DNA of 64,000 bases, taken from the NCBI GenBank assembly GCA_963669285.2, contig CAXXSI010000016.1, positions 124,001 through 188,000 on the forward strand, in the 5' to 3' direction. Below the pieces are notes generated by a model. The model did no database searches and was not told where the DNA came from. It was given only the letters and a program-made list of their open reading frames with translations. Source of the DNA: JAWKWH01 sp963669285. GTDB lineage: Bacteria > Pseudomonadota > Alphaproteobacteria > Rhizobiales > Rhizobiaceae. Made by a program: the position numbers and the translations under genes. Below, piece after piece: positions 55,556 through 64,000 of this stretch (its first letter is position 1; every line of letters begins with the position of its first letter).

Positions 55556-56105
55556 GGCGAAATACACACCGCGCATGAAACAGCGCTATAACGAGCAGAT
55601 CTGCAAAGACCTGCATGAGCAGTTCAAATACGACAACGCCATGCAGGTTCCGCGGGTTGAGAAGATCGTGCTGAACATGGGTGTCGGAGAAGCGACAACG
55701 GACTCGAAAAAGCCGGCTGTTGCCGCAGATGAACTATCCCTGATTGCCGGTCAGAAGGCGATCATAACATATGCGCGTAATTCCATCGCGAGTTTTAAAG
55801 TGCGTGAAAAGATGCCAATCGGCACCAAGGTCACGCTGCGCAAGGACCGCATGTACGAGTTCATGGATCGCTTGATCACGATCGCGCTTCCGCGCGTTCG
55901 CGACTTTCGCGGACTGAACCCGAAAAGCTTTGATGGCCGCGGCAATTTCGCCATGGGCCTGAAAGAGCACATCGTTTTTCCGGAGATCGACTACGACAAG
56001 GTCGATGAGATCCGGGGAATGGACATCATCGTTTGTACGACAGCCAAGACGGATGATGAGGCTAGAGCGTTGCTCAAAGCCTTCAACTTTCCGTTCCGGC
56101 AGTAA
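55548..56105 (+). CDS. rplE: 50S ribosomal protein L5
   Basis: This 185-residue 5S-rRNA-binding protein has VPRVEKIVLNMGVGEATTDS and the C-terminal GMDIIVCTTAKTDDEARALL. Translation is coupled to rplX by overlap. Confidence 0.97.
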   Translation: MAEAKYTPRMKQRYNEQICKDLHEQFKYDNAMQVPRVEKIVLNMGVGEATTDSKKPAVAADELSLIAGQKAIITYARNSIASFKVREKMPIGTKVTLRKDRMYEFMDRLITIALPRVRDFRGLNPKSFDGRGNFAMGLKEHIVFPEIDYDKVDEIRGMDIIVCTTAKTDDEARALLKAFNFPFRQ

Positions 56106-56132
56106 CGGCAGGCGAGTAAGAGGACGATATCA

Positions 56133-56438
56133 ATGGCAAAAGTCAGTGCAGTCGACAAAAACGCCAAGCGACGCAAGAAGGTAGCGCAGTACGCCGAGAG
56201 GCGCGCTCAACTGAAGGCAATCATCAAAGACCGCTCGTTGCCGATGGACGAGCGATTTGCAGCGCAGTTGAAGCTTGCGCAGCTTCCACGGAATTCATCA
56301 AAAACCCGCATCCGTAACCGGTGCGAGGTTTCCGGTCGGCCACGCGGTTATTACCGCAAGCTGAAAATGTCACGTATCGCACTTCGCGAACTCGGCTCGC
56401 TCGGATTGATCCCGGGCCTTGTCAAGTCAAGCTGGTAA
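56133..56438 (+). CDS. rpsN: 30S ribosomal protein S14 (zinc-independent type)
   Basis: This 101-residue long-form S14 lacks the CXXC zinc pairs of the short form and has RNRCEVSGRPRGYYRKLKMS. It lies 12 bases before rpsH. Confidence 0.97.
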   Translation: MAKVSAVDKNAKRRKKVAQYAERRAQLKAIIKDRSLPMDERFAAQLKLAQLPRNSSKTRIRNRCEVSGRPRGYYRKLKMSRIALRELGSLGLIPGLVKSSW

Positions 56439-56450
56439 GGAGGACAAACG

Positions 56451-56849
56451 ATGTCTTTGAGTGATCCTCTCGGCGATATGCTGACCCGTATTCGTAACGC
56501 TGCCGGAAGGCGTAAAAGCTCCGTATCGACGCCTGCGTCGAATTTGCGGGCGCGTGTTCTGGAAGTGATGAAGAACGAAGGCTACATCCGCGGTTATTCG
56601 CGTACCGACCATAAGGACGGAAAGTCGGAAATCGAGATCGAGCTGAAGTACCATGACGATGGCCCGGTGATCCGCGAGATTTCGCGTGTCTCCCGTCCTG
56701 GCCGCCGGGTATACGTCTCGGTCAAGTCGATACCGCATGTGGCCAACGGTCTCGGCATTTCGATCCTGTCCACCCCCAAGGGCGTGATGGCTGATCACGA
56801 TGCCCGCGAGCAGAATGTCGGCGGAGAGATTCTCTGCCAGATATTCTAG
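56451..56849 (+). CDS. rpsH: 30S ribosomal protein S8
   Basis: This 132-residue platform protein has DPLGDMLTRIRNA and the C-terminal GLGISILSTPKGVMADHDAR. In E. coli S8 represses the spc operon. Confidence 0.97.
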   Translation: MSLSDPLGDMLTRIRNAAGRRKSSVSTPASNLRARVLEVMKNEGYIRGYSRTDHKDGKSEIEIELKYHDDGPVIREISRVSRPGRRVYVSVKSIPHVANGLGISILSTPKGVMADHDAREQNVGGEILCQIF

Positions 56850-56887
56850 TCGCAGTGAAACTGAACTGAACGGCAAGGACGAGAAAC

Positions 56888-57421
56888 ATGTCCCGTATCG
56901 GCAAAAGACCAGTGGCTGTGCCCGAGGGCGTTACCGCCACCGTGGAAGGCCAGACGGTCACCGCAAAAGGCCCCAAGGGTGAACTGAAATTCGTTGTCAA
57001 CGACGAAGTTCTGGTCAAGATGGAGAACGGCGATATTGTCGTTGATCCGCGTGACGAGTCGAAAGACTCCCGCTCCAAATGGGGTATGTCGCGCACCCAG
57101 ATTCAGAATATCCTGACCGGTGTGAAGGACGGATTTGAGCGCAAGCTCGAGATCAACGGCGTGGGCTATCGTGCTGCAATGCAGGGTAAGAACCTGCAGC
57201 TTGCACTCGGCTTTTCGCATGATGTGCTCTACGAAGTGCCCGAAGGCATTTCGATTGTCTGTCCGAAACCGACCGAGATCGTCGTCACCGGAATTGACAA
57301 GCAGCAGGTTGGCCAGGTGGCATCTGAAATTCGCAAGTATCGCAAGCCTGAACCCTACAAGGGCAAAGGCGTAAAGTATGCTGAAGAGCGCATCGTGCGC
57401 AAAGAAGGCAAGAAGAAGTAG
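56888..57421 (+). CDS. rplF: 50S ribosomal protein L6
   Basis: This 177-residue protein near the factor-binding site has two L6 repeats: SRIGKRPVAVPEGVTATVEG and, in the second, EIVVTGIDKQQVGQVASEIR, ending GKGVKYAEERIVRKEGKKK. Confidence 0.97.
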   Translation: MSRIGKRPVAVPEGVTATVEGQTVTAKGPKGELKFVVNDEVLVKMENGDIVVDPRDESKDSRSKWGMSRTQIQNILTGVKDGFERKLEINGVGYRAAMQGKNLQLALGFSHDVLYEVPEGISIVCPKPTEIVVTGIDKQQVGQVASEIRKYRKPEPYKGKGVKYAEERIVRKEGKKK

Positions 57422-57433
57422 GGATAAAGCGCC

Positions 57434-57793
57434 ATGGCTTCGAAAGATACCGTCAAACGGCGTGCCTCGCGCGTTCGCCGCACTCTCAAGTCGGTCGCCG
57501 CCGGCCGTCCTCGGCTTTCGGTTCACCGTTCGTCGAAAAACATCTATGCGCAGGTCATTGACGACGCAAGCGGGCAGACGCTTGCAGCAGCCTCGACGCT
57601 CGACAAGGATCTGAAGGGCAAATTGAAAACCGGCGCCGATTCCGATGCCGCAGCAGCCGTCGGCAAGCTTGTTGCCGAGCGTGCTTCCAAAGCGGGTGTC
57701 AAGGATGTCGTGTTTGACCGCGGCCCGTACATCTATCATGGCCGCGTCAAGGCGCTGGCCGATGCCGCTCGCGAAAGCGGACTCGTCTTTTAA
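57434..57793 (+). CDS. rplR: 50S ribosomal protein L18
   Basis: This 119-residue 5S-rRNA-binding protein has RPRLSVHRSSKNIYAQVIDD and FDRGPYIYHGRVKALADAAR. It starts 12 bases after rplF. Confidence 0.97.
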   Translation: MASKDTVKRRASRVRRTLKSVAAGRPRLSVHRSSKNIYAQVIDDASGQTLAAASTLDKDLKGKLKTGADSDAAAAVGKLVAERASKAGVKDVVFDRGPYIYHGRVKALADAARESGLVF

Positions 57794-57833
57794 CTTCAAC
57801 CCCGTGCTACCGGAAAAGAACAAGGAATAGGAT

Positions 57834-58403
57834 ATGGCACAGCAAAACCGCAGGGACGACCGCAGTCGTGGTCGCGATCGCGACGAGCGCGACAGCGAAT
57901 TTGTCGACAAGCTCGTTCACATCAACCGTGTCGCAAAAGTGGTCAAGGGCGGCCGCCGCTTCGGCTTTGCCGCTCTTGTCGTCGTCGGCGACCAGAAGGG
58001 CCGCGTCGGCTTCGGGCACGGCAAGGCACGTGAGGTGCCGGAGGCAATCCGCAAGGCAACCGAAAGTGCCAAGCGCGACATGATATTCGTGCCGCTTCGG
58101 TCCGGTCGGACGTTGCACCACGATGTTGCCGGCCGCCATGGCGCGGGCAAGGTACTGCTTCGTGCAGCCAAGCCCGGTACCGGCATTATCGCCGGTGGCC
58201 CGATGCGCGCCGTTTTCGAGACGCTCGGCATGCAGGATGTTGTCGCGAAATCAATGGGATCGTCCAATCCATACAACATGGTTCGCGCGACCTTCGACGC
58301 ACTGAAGCATCAGATGCATCCCAAGGACATCGCAGCCCAGCGCGGCATCAAATACTCGACCTTGCAGGATCGCCGCCGCGATCTGATTGGCGCCGAGGAA
58401 TAG
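57834..58403 (+). CDS. rpsE: 30S ribosomal protein S5
   Basis: This 189-residue decoding-fidelity protein has a charged N-terminal extension, then FVDKLVHINRVAKVVKGGRR, GHGKAREVPEAIRKATESAK and the C-terminal domain. A GCTCGC-TTCTG-GCGAGC hairpin (58418-58434) follows in the gap to rpmD. Confidence 0.97.
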   Translation: MAQQNRRDDRSRGRDRDERDSEFVDKLVHINRVAKVVKGGRRFGFAALVVVGDQKGRVGFGHGKAREVPEAIRKATESAKRDMIFVPLRSGRTLHHDVAGRHGAGKVLLRAAKPGTGIIAGGPMRAVFETLGMQDVVAKSMGSSNPYNMVRATFDALKHQMHPKDIAAQRGIKYSTLQDRRRDLIGAEE

Positions 58404-58466
58404 GGACAGAGGTCTGCGCTCGCTTCTGGCGAGCTCTCGACCCAAACGGTTCAGGGAACGAACATC

Positions 58467-58667
58467 ATGGCTGAGAAGAGCAAGGGCAAGACGGTAACCG
58501 TCGAACAGGTTGGCAGCCCGTTGCGCCGCCCGGGTGATCAGCGCGCTACGCTGGTTGGTCTGGGCCTCAACAAAATGCATCGCCGTCGCACGCTGGAAGA
58601 CACTCCTGCGGTGCGTGGCATGATCCGCAAGGTGCAGCACCTCGTTCGCGTGGTCGACGAGGCATAG
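58467..58667 (+). CDS. rpmD: 50S ribosomal protein L30
   Basis: This 66-residue protein has KTVTVEQVGSPLRRPGDQRA and LGLNKMHRRRTLEDTPAVRG, typical of the short bacterial L30. rplO starts 20 bases later. Confidence 0.96.
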   Translation: MAEKSKGKTVTVEQVGSPLRRPGDQRATLVGLGLNKMHRRRTLEDTPAVRGMIRKVQHLVRVVDEA

Positions 58668-58687
58668 GCTGCCAGGGAGATTTGACG

Positions 58688-59170
58688 ATGAAACTCAATG
58701 ATTTGCGCGACAAGTCCGGCGCTACAAAGGCTCGCAAGCGCGTTGGCCGCGGCATCGGATCCGGCAGCGGTAAAACCGCTGGCCGTGGTGTAAAAGGTCA
58801 AAAGTCACGTTCCGGTGTTGCAATCAACGGGTACGAGGGTGGTCAGATGGCCATCTATCGTCGCTTGCCGAAGCGTGGATTCAACAATATTTTCGCCAAT
58901 GATTTCAATACTGTATCGGTTGCTCGCGTCCAAGCGGCGGTCGATGCCAAGAAACTCGACGGCAAGAAACCGGTGACGGTCGAAGCGCTGGTCGAGGCCG
59001 GCGTTCTGCGCCGTGCCAAGGATGGCGTTCGCCTGCTTGGTGACGGTGAGATCAAGTCCAAGCTCAATTTCGAGGTTGCGGGCGCATCCAAGACCGCGAT
59101 CGAGAAGGTCGAGAAAGCCGGCGGTTCGGTGAAAGTGCCTGAAAAGGCGAAGAAGGCAGCGGCCGAATAG
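58688..59170 (+). CDS. rplO: 50S ribosomal protein L15
   Basis: This 160-residue protein has the glycine-rich start KRVGRGIGSGSGKTAGRGVK and GGQMAIYRRLPKRGF. ATG 58688, preceded by GGGAGA, is chosen over TTG 58682. It ends 11 bases before a strong hairpin. Confidence 0.97.
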   Translation: MKLNDLRDKSGATKARKRVGRGIGSGSGKTAGRGVKGQKSRSGVAINGYEGGQMAIYRRLPKRGFNNIFANDFNTVSVARVQAAVDAKKLDGKKPVTVEALVEAGVLRRAKDGVRLLGDGEIKSKLNFEVAGASKTAIEKVEKAGGSVKVPEKAKKAAAE

Positions 59171-59181
59171 CCGATCACAAA

Positions 59182-59207
59182 AAGCGGCGGTTGCCCGACC
59201 GCCGCTT
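59182..59207 (+). terminator. Strong hairpin between rplO and secY (no U-tract)
   Basis: AAGCGGCGGT-TGCCCG-ACCGCCGCTT is a perfect 10-base-pair stem followed by GCAACTTTG, so it lacks a clear U-tract. It stands 89 bases before secY and may attenuate or process the spc transcript so that secY is made at a lower level than ribosomal proteins. Confidence 0.5.
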
Positions 59208-59296
59208 GCAACTTTGATATCCGGGGCTTATCTCGGGGCTTCGGCGGACAGCTGATCTTGAAATCGCTGTCGGGACCAAGCGGAGAATACCCAAAT

Positions 59297-60637
59297 ATGG
59301 CATCGGCAGCTGAGCAACTTGCCTCCAATCTGAACTTTTCGGCTTTCGCCAAGGCGGAAGATCTCAAAAAGCGCATCTGGTTTACGCTGGGTGCGCTGCT
59401 TGTTTACCGAGTCGGTACCTACATTCCGATGCCCGGGATCAATCCCGATGCGTTTGCACAGGCGTTCGAACAGCAAAGCGGCGGCGTGTTGGGCATGTTC
59501 AACATGTTTGCCGGTGGCGCAGTCGAACGCATGGCGATCTTCGCGCTCGGCATCATGCCGTATATTTCCGCCTCCATCATCATGCAGCTGATGACGTCGG
59601 TGATCCCGACACTGGAGCAGTTGAAGAAAGAGGGCGAGCAGGGCCGCAAGGTTATCAACCAATACACCCGCTATGGTACGGTTTTGCTGGCCACGGTGCA
59701 GGCTTACGGCATTTCTGTCGGGCTGGAGAGCGGCAACAACATCGTTGCCGATCCGGGCTGGTTCTTCCGAATATCTGCGGTGATCACCCTTGTCGGCGGT
59801 ACGATGTTCCTGATGTGGCTGGGCGAACAGATCACGGCACGCGGCATCGGCAACGGTATTTCGCTGATCATTTTTGCCGGCATCGTCGCAGGATTGCCTT
59901 CGGCAATTACCGGCACGCTGGAGCTTGGAAGGACCGGTGCGCTTTCAACCGGCCTGATTCTGGCGATTATCGTGCTGGCCGTGGTGGTAATCGGCCTGAT
60001 CGTGTTCTTCGAACGGGCGCAGAGGCGGCTGCTCATCCAGTATCCGAAGCGGCAAGTCGGCAACCGCATGTTCCAGGGCGATACATCGCATCTGCCTTTG
60101 AAGCTCAATACGGCCGGTGTCATTCCGCCGATCTTTGCTTCATCGCTGCTCTTGCTGCCGGCGACGCTTGCCGGTTTCTCCGATACGACCAATCTGCCGG
60201 GGTGGGCGAGCACCATTCTTGCCACTCTGGGTCACGGGCAACCGCTCTACATGGCGTTTTATGCCGGCATGATTGCGTTTTTCGCCTTCTTTTATACGGC
60301 GATCGTTTTCAACCCCAAGGACACCGCAGATCAGCTCAAGCAGAATGGCGGCTTTATCCCGGGTTACCGTCCGGGCGATCGCACGGCTGAGTATATCGAC
60401 TATGTCCTGACCCGCATTACCGTTGTCGGTGCGATTTACCTGGTCATTGTCTGCCTATTACCCGAATTTCTAATATCGGCGACGGGCGTACCATTCTATC
60501 TGGGAGGCACATCGCTTCTCATCGTTGTCAGCGTTACGCTTGACACGGTCGCACAGGTGCAGGGCCATCTGATCGCTCACCAATATGAGGGGCTGGTCAA
60601 GAAGTCCAAACTGCGCGGGGGTAGAAGGGGACGATGA
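59297..60637 (+). CDS. secY: Preprotein translocase channel SecY
   Basis: This 446-residue ten-span channel has VYRVGTYIPMPGIN, NMFAGGAVERMAIFALGIMP, and the cytoplasmic loop with RTAEYIDYVLTRITVVGA. ATG 59297 gives the usual start (MASAAEQLASNLN); the frame is open to 59258. Its stop overlaps the adk ATG (ATGA). Confidence 0.98.
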   Translation: MASAAEQLASNLNFSAFAKAEDLKKRIWFTLGALLVYRVGTYIPMPGINPDAFAQAFEQQSGGVLGMFNMFAGGAVERMAIFALGIMPYISASIIMQLMTSVIPTLEQLKKEGEQGRKVINQYTRYGTVLLATVQAYGISVGLESGNNIVADPGWFFRISAVITLVGGTMFLMWLGEQITARGIGNGISLIIFAGIVAGLPSAITGTLELGRTGALSTGLILAIIVLAVVVIGLIVFFERAQRRLLIQYPKRQVGNRMFQGDTSHLPLKLNTAGVIPPIFASSLLLLPATLAGFSDTTNLPGWASTILATLGHGQPLYMAFYAGMIAFFAFFYTAIVFNPKDTADQLKQNGGFIPGYRPGDRTAEYIDYVLTRITVVGAIYLVIVCLLPEFLISATGVPFYLGGTSLLIVVSVTLDTVAQVQGHLIAHQYEGLVKKSKLRGGRRGR

Positions 60638-61218
60638 GACTTATCCTGCTTGGTCCGCCGGGAGCCGGCAAAGGCACCCAGGCACAGAAAATAGTCGACA
60701 ACCACGGCATTCCGCAACTTTCAACCGGAGAAATGCTACGCGCTGCCGTGGCGGCGGAAACGGAAGTCGGTAAACGCGCCAAGGCCGTCATGGATGCAGG
60801 TGAACTGGTTTCCGATGCGATCGTCAACCAGATCGTATCAGAGCGCATCGACGAAGCCGATTGCCAGCGTGGCTTCATCCTTGACGGGTATCCGCGCACA
60901 TTGGCGCAAGCCGATGCTGTTGAAGAGATGCTCGAGTCCAAGGGGCTTAAGCTGGATGTGGTTGTCGAGCTCGTCGTCGACGACAAGGCACTGGTCGGGC
61001 GCGTATTGAAACGGGCGGAAGATGCCAAGGCAGCAGGTCAGCCGGTTCGCAAGGATGATACAGCCGAAGTTTTCGATGAGCGGCTACGCGAGTACTACAA
61101 AAAGACGGCGCCGCTGACCGGTTATTACTACGCAAAGCGCCTTTTGAAGAACGTTGACAGCATGGGATCGATTGATGCTGTAGCGGAGGAGATTGACGGC
61201 GTTTTGGATGCTGTTTAA
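60634..61218 (+). CDS. adk: Adenylate kinase (short-lid form)
   Basis: This 194-residue kinase balances ATP, ADP and AMP. It has GPPGAGKGTQAQ, the AMP-binding STGEMLRAAV and GFILDGYPRTLAQA. The lid is short, without the zinc cysteines of the roughly 214-residue form, as usual in alphaproteobacteria. Coupled to secY. Confidence 0.98.
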   Translation: MRLILLGPPGAGKGTQAQKIVDNHGIPQLSTGEMLRAAVAAETEVGKRAKAVMDAGELVSDAIVNQIVSERIDEADCQRGFILDGYPRTLAQADAVEEMLESKGLKLDVVVELVVDDKALVGRVLKRAEDAKAAGQPVRKDDTAEVFDERLREYYKKTAPLTGYYYAKRLLKNVDSMGSIDAVAEEIDGVLDAV

Positions 61219-61246
61219 GCGGTCGGCGAAAAGCGCGCTTGAGGAG

Positions 61247-61275
61247 TTGACATTTGATGGCGATTCCGCCATTGA
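61247..61275 (+). promoter_or_regulatory. Possible promoter of rpsM-rpsK-rpoA-rplQ
   Basis: A perfect -35 TTGACA (61247-61252) is followed 17 bases later by the poor -10 CATTGA (61270-61275). A second TTGACA lies at 61273-61278. The 193-base adk-rpsM gap is the natural place for an alpha-operon promoter. Confidence 0.4.
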
Positions 61276-61411
61276 CAGCGCCAATTCGCTTGAAATTGAA
61301 GGCGGTCGGAACCGGTTGGAGATTTGGAACCGGTATCGGGCGCTTTCGTGTTTGTCCGGATGAATTACGAGTTTCCGCCGGACCAACGAAATCACTGCAA
61401 GGAGAACAGGT

Positions 61412-61780
61412 GTGGCCCGTATTGCTGGTGTCAACATCCCGACGAATAAGCGCACGGTCATTGCGCTTCAATATATTCACGGTATCGGAGCGAAATACGC
61501 CGCCGAGATCGTGCAGAAGGCGAACATTCCGCTTGAGCGTCGCGTCAATGAGTTGAGCGACGCTGAAGTGGTTCAGATTCGTGAAGCGATTGACCGCGAC
61601 TATCAGGTCGAAGGTGATCTTCGTCGCGAAACGTCGATGAATGTCAAGCGCCTGATGGATTTGGGCTGCTATCGCGGTCTGCGGCATCGTCGTTCGCTGC
61701 CGGTGCGTGGACAGCGTACTCACACCAATGCCCGCACCCGCAAGGGACCGGCTAAACCGATTGCAGGCAAGAAGAAATAA
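61412..61780 (+). CDS. rpsM: 30S ribosomal protein S13
   Basis: This 122-residue head protein starts at GTG 61412 with AAGGAG upstream and reads ARIAGVNIPTNKRTVIALQY, ending RTHTNARTRKGPAKPIAGKKK. It bridges to 50S and pairs with S19. Confidence 0.97.
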   Translation: MARIAGVNIPTNKRTVIALQYIHGIGAKYAAEIVQKANIPLERRVNELSDAEVVQIREAIDRDYQVEGDLRRETSMNVKRLMDLGCYRGLRHRRSLPVRGQRTHTNARTRKGPAKPIAGKKK

Positions 61781-61881
61781 CCAACCAACAGACTGCGGGT
61801 GGTTGTTGACCAACTTCTACCCGTTTTCCAGGTGGAGCCGCTGGCGTTACGGCGGTGTTGAGATCAACGGAAGGATAATCG

Positions 61882-62271
61882 ATGGCCAAGGAAGCCACAC
61901 GTGTTCGCCGACGCGAGCGCAAAAACATCTCCTCGGGCGTTGCCCATGTCAGTTCGACATTCAACAACACGATGATCACCATCACGGATGCGCAGGGCAA
62001 CGCGATTGCCTGGTCATCGGCGGGCGCTCAGGGCTTTAAGGGATCGCGCAAGTCGACGCCATTTGCAGCTCAGGTTGCCGCGGAAGACGTCGCCAAGAAG
62101 GCTCAGGAACACGGCATGCGCCAGCTTGAAGTCGAGGTTTGCGGTCCGGGTTCGGGTCGTGAATCAGCGCTGCGTGCCCTGCAGGCGGCGGGATTTACCA
62201 TCACCTCCATCAGGGATGTGACACCGATTCCGCACAATGGTTGCCGGCCGCGCAAAAAGCGCCGCGTATAA
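61882..62271 (+). CDS. rpsK: 30S ribosomal protein S11
   Basis: This 129-residue platform protein has SGVAHVSSTFNNTMITITDA and the C-terminal TPIPHNGCRPRKKRRV. rpoA follows without an intervening rpsD. Confidence 0.97.
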   Translation: MAKEATRVRRRERKNISSGVAHVSSTFNNTMITITDAQGNAIAWSSAGAQGFKGSRKSTPFAAQVAAEDVAKKAQEHGMRQLEVEVCGPGSGRESALRALQAAGFTITSIRDVTPIPHNGCRPRKKRRV

Positions 62272-62331
62272 CATAATTTCATGACCGCACGAGCGCGGGT
62301 TTTAGGCGCTCCTCTGCCGGTTCCAGCTCTG

Positions 62332-62354
62332 TTGCCACGATTGGATGGTGGCAA
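62332..62354 (+). promoter_or_regulatory. Hairpin upstream of rpoA
   Basis: TTGCCAC-9-GTGGCAA forms a 7-base-pair stem ending just before the GGAAGGA of the rpoA ribosome-binding site. It may tune rpoA translation. Confidence 0.4.
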
Positions 62355-62375
62355 GGAAACGGAAGGACAACGAAT

Positions 62376-63383
62376 ATGATCCACAAGAACTGGCAGGAAC
62401 TCATCAAGCCGAACAAGATCGAGTTCCAGACCAAGAACAATACCACGACGCTTGTCGCCGAACCGCTCGAGCGCGGCTACGGCCTGACACTCGGCAACGC
62501 GCTGCGCCGTGTGCTGCTGTCGTCGTTGCGCGGTGCTGCCGTGACCGCCGTTCAGATCGATGGCGTGCTGCATGAGTTCTCGTCAATCGCCGGTGTGCGC
62601 GAGGACGTTACCGACATCGTGCTCAACATCAAGGAAATCGCCATTCGCATGGAGGGTGAGGGACCCAAGCGCATGGTCGTGCGCAAACAGGGTCCCGGTA
62701 CCGTCATTGCTGGCGACATCCAGACGGTTGGCGATGTCGAGATCCTCAATCCCGATCACATCATCTGCACGCTGGACGAAGGTGCGGAAATCCGCATGGA
62801 GTTCACCGTCGATGCCGGCAAGGGCTATGTACCCGCCGAGCGCAATCGTGCCGAGGATGCGCCAATCGGCCTTATCCCGGTCGACAGCCTGTATTCGCCG
62901 GTCAAGAAGGTTTCCTACAAGGTCGAGAACACCCGCGAAGGCCAGGTTCTGGACTATGACAAGCTGACCATGACCGTGGATACCGACGGTTCGGTTTCCG
63001 GTGAGGATGCCGTCGCATTTGCCGCCCGCATTCTGCAGGACCAGTTGTCGATCTTCGTCAATTTCGAGGAGCCCAGCCGCGAAGAGCCCGCCGAACAAGT
63101 TACCGAGCTGGCATTCAATCCGGCACTGCTGAAGAAGGTCGACGAACTAGAGCTTTCGGTTCGCTCCGCCAACTGCCTGAAGAACGACAATATCGTTTAT
63201 ATCGGCGATCTCATTCAGAAGACGGAAGCAGAAATGCTGCGCACGCCGAATTTCGGTCGCAAGTCGCTGAACGAGATCAAGGAAGTACTGGCCGCCATGG
63301 GTCTGCATCTCGGTATGGAAGTGCAGGACTGGCCGCCTGAGAATATCGAAGATCTGGCCAAGCGCTACGAAGATCAGTACTGA
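62376..63383 (+). CDS. rpoA: RNA polymerase alpha subunit
   Basis: This 335-residue subunit has the N-terminal assembly domain (TLVAEPLERGYGLTLGNALR, RRVLLSSLRGAAVT) and the C-terminal DNA-contact domain (LELSVRSANCLKNDNIVYIG, LNEIKEVLAAMGLHLGM). It starts at ATG 62376. Confidence 0.99.
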   Translation: MIHKNWQELIKPNKIEFQTKNNTTTLVAEPLERGYGLTLGNALRRVLLSSLRGAAVTAVQIDGVLHEFSSIAGVREDVTDIVLNIKEIAIRMEGEGPKRMVVRKQGPGTVIAGDIQTVGDVEILNPDHIICTLDEGAEIRMEFTVDAGKGYVPAERNRAEDAPIGLIPVDSLYSPVKKVSYKVENTREGQVLDYDKLTMTVDTDGSVSGEDAVAFAARILQDQLSIFVNFEEPSREEPAEQVTELAFNPALLKKVDELELSVRSANCLKNDNIVYIGDLIQKTEAEMLRTPNFGRKSLNEIKEVLAAMGLHLGMEVQDWPPENIEDLAKRYEDQY

Positions 63384-63428
63384 GGCTCAACGCGGCCTCG
63401 TAGAAGAAAGAGTTGAAGGAGAAAGCTC

Positions 63429-63863
63429 ATGCGCCACGGTAAATCAGGCCGCAAGCTGAACCGTACGTCGAGCCATCGCAAGGCGATGTTTGCCAATATG
63501 GCTGCTTCGCTCGTTGAGCACGAGCAGATTACGACGACGCTTCCAAAAGCCAAGGAAATCAGGCCGATCGTGGAGAAGCTCGTCACGCTCGGCAAGCGCG
63601 GTGACCTGCATGCCCGCCGTCAAGCAATTTCGGCAATCCGCGACGAGAAGCTGGTGCGCCGGCTGTTTGACACGATCGCGCCGCGTTATGCGGACCGCAA
63701 TGGTGGCTACCTGCGCATCATGAAAGCAGGGTTCCGTCATGGCGACAACGCTCCCATGGCAGTGGTTGAATTCGTTGACCGCGATGTTGATGCCAAAGGC
63801 GCTGCGGACCGGGCTCGAAGCGATGTTGAGGATCAAGGTGCGGAAGAAACTGCGGCAGCGTAA
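63429..63863 (+). CDS. rplQ: 50S ribosomal protein L17
   Basis: This 144-residue protein has MRHGKSGRKLNRTSSHRKAM and the acidic alphaproteobacterial tail after VDRDVDAKGAADRARSDVED. It is the last gene of the alpha operon. Confidence 0.97.
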   Translation: MRHGKSGRKLNRTSSHRKAMFANMAASLVEHEQITTTLPKAKEIRPIVEKLVTLGKRGDLHARRQAISAIRDEKLVRRLFDTIAPRYADRNGGYLRIMKAGFRHGDNAPMAVVEFVDRDVDAKGAADRARSDVEDQGAEETAAA

Positions 63864-63884
63864 TTTCTAACGTTTCAGATTGAC

Positions 63885-63913
63885 AAAGGCCCTGCGAAAG
63901 CGGGGCCTTTTTT
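63885..63913 (+). terminator. Intrinsic terminator after rplQ
   Basis: AAAGGCCCTGC-GAAA-GCGGGGCCTTT forms an 11-base-pair stem (one G-U) with a GAAA loop, followed by TTTTTT. It closes the ribosomal superlocus. The last 87 bases hold no complete gene; an ATG at 63997 may start the next one. Confidence 0.93.
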
Positions 63914-64000
63914 GTAGGTACGGCCTTGGTCTGGTCGCGAACTGTCACTACCTTATCCATCAATACGAATCGGGCAATTCTGCGAGGTCAGACAACATGC

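Overview
The window looks like a chromosomal segment of an alphaproteobacterium, most likely of the order Hyphomicrobiales (Rhizobiales). This is inferred from the secE-nusG-rplKAJL-rpoBC block lying directly before str-S10-spc-alpha, an alpha operon without rpsD, a spc operon without rpmJ, a short-lid adenylate kinase, a pst-pho locus whose PstA has a long N-terminal extension, and moderately high GC. No mobile element, CRISPR array, rRNA or tRNA was recognised.

Region 1 (1-13953) is accessory catabolism. It holds the end of a peptide-type ABC ATPase, a convergent sulfatase/phosphonate-monoester-hydrolase-like enzyme, and a divergent run of a GMC oxidoreductase, sulfoacetaldehyde acetyltransferase (xsc) and a TauE/SafE exporter. 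Together the last three fit oxidation of a C2 sulfonate alcohol such as isethionate to sulfoacetaldehyde, its cleavage to acetyl phosphate and sulfite, and sulfite export. Next come a stand-alone IolB-like isomerase, an adenine deaminase, and a compact glutamine-synthetase-like / aldehyde dehydrogenase / Fe-alcohol dehydrogenase operon that could act on a gamma-glutamylated amino alcohol.

Region 2 (14018-21056) is an Atu-like acyl-CoA carboxylase operon: AtuA-type DUF1446 protein, carboxyltransferase, enoyl-CoA hydratase, biotin carboxylase/BCCP and a TIGR03084-type protein. It lacks the acyl-CoA dehydrogenase of the known terpene pathway.

Region 3 (21059-29548, minus strand) is the phosphate regulon phoR-pstSCAB-phoU-phoB with a triple-repeat Pho box before pstS. 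phoR encodes a kinase without membrane segments and overlaps an upstream XRE-cupin regulator and VOC-bicupin gene, which has a palindromic operator candidate in front of it. A large MscS-type channel gene follows.

Region 4 (32267-63913, plus strand) is the transcription and translation superlocus: secE-nusG-rplK-rplA-rplJ-rplL-rpoB-rpoC, a small convergent hypothetical gene, then rpsL-rpsG-fusA-tuf-S10-spc-secY-adk-rpsM-rpsK-rpoA-rplQ, ending in a strong intrinsic terminator. Its untranslated gaps are unusually rich in perfect hairpins: after rplA, rplL-rpoB, rpoB-rpoC, the rpsL leader, rpsL-rpsG, fusA-tuf, tuf-rpsJ, rplO-secY and before rpoA. These are the least explained structures in the core region. 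All functional calls come from reading the sequence; no database search was run.
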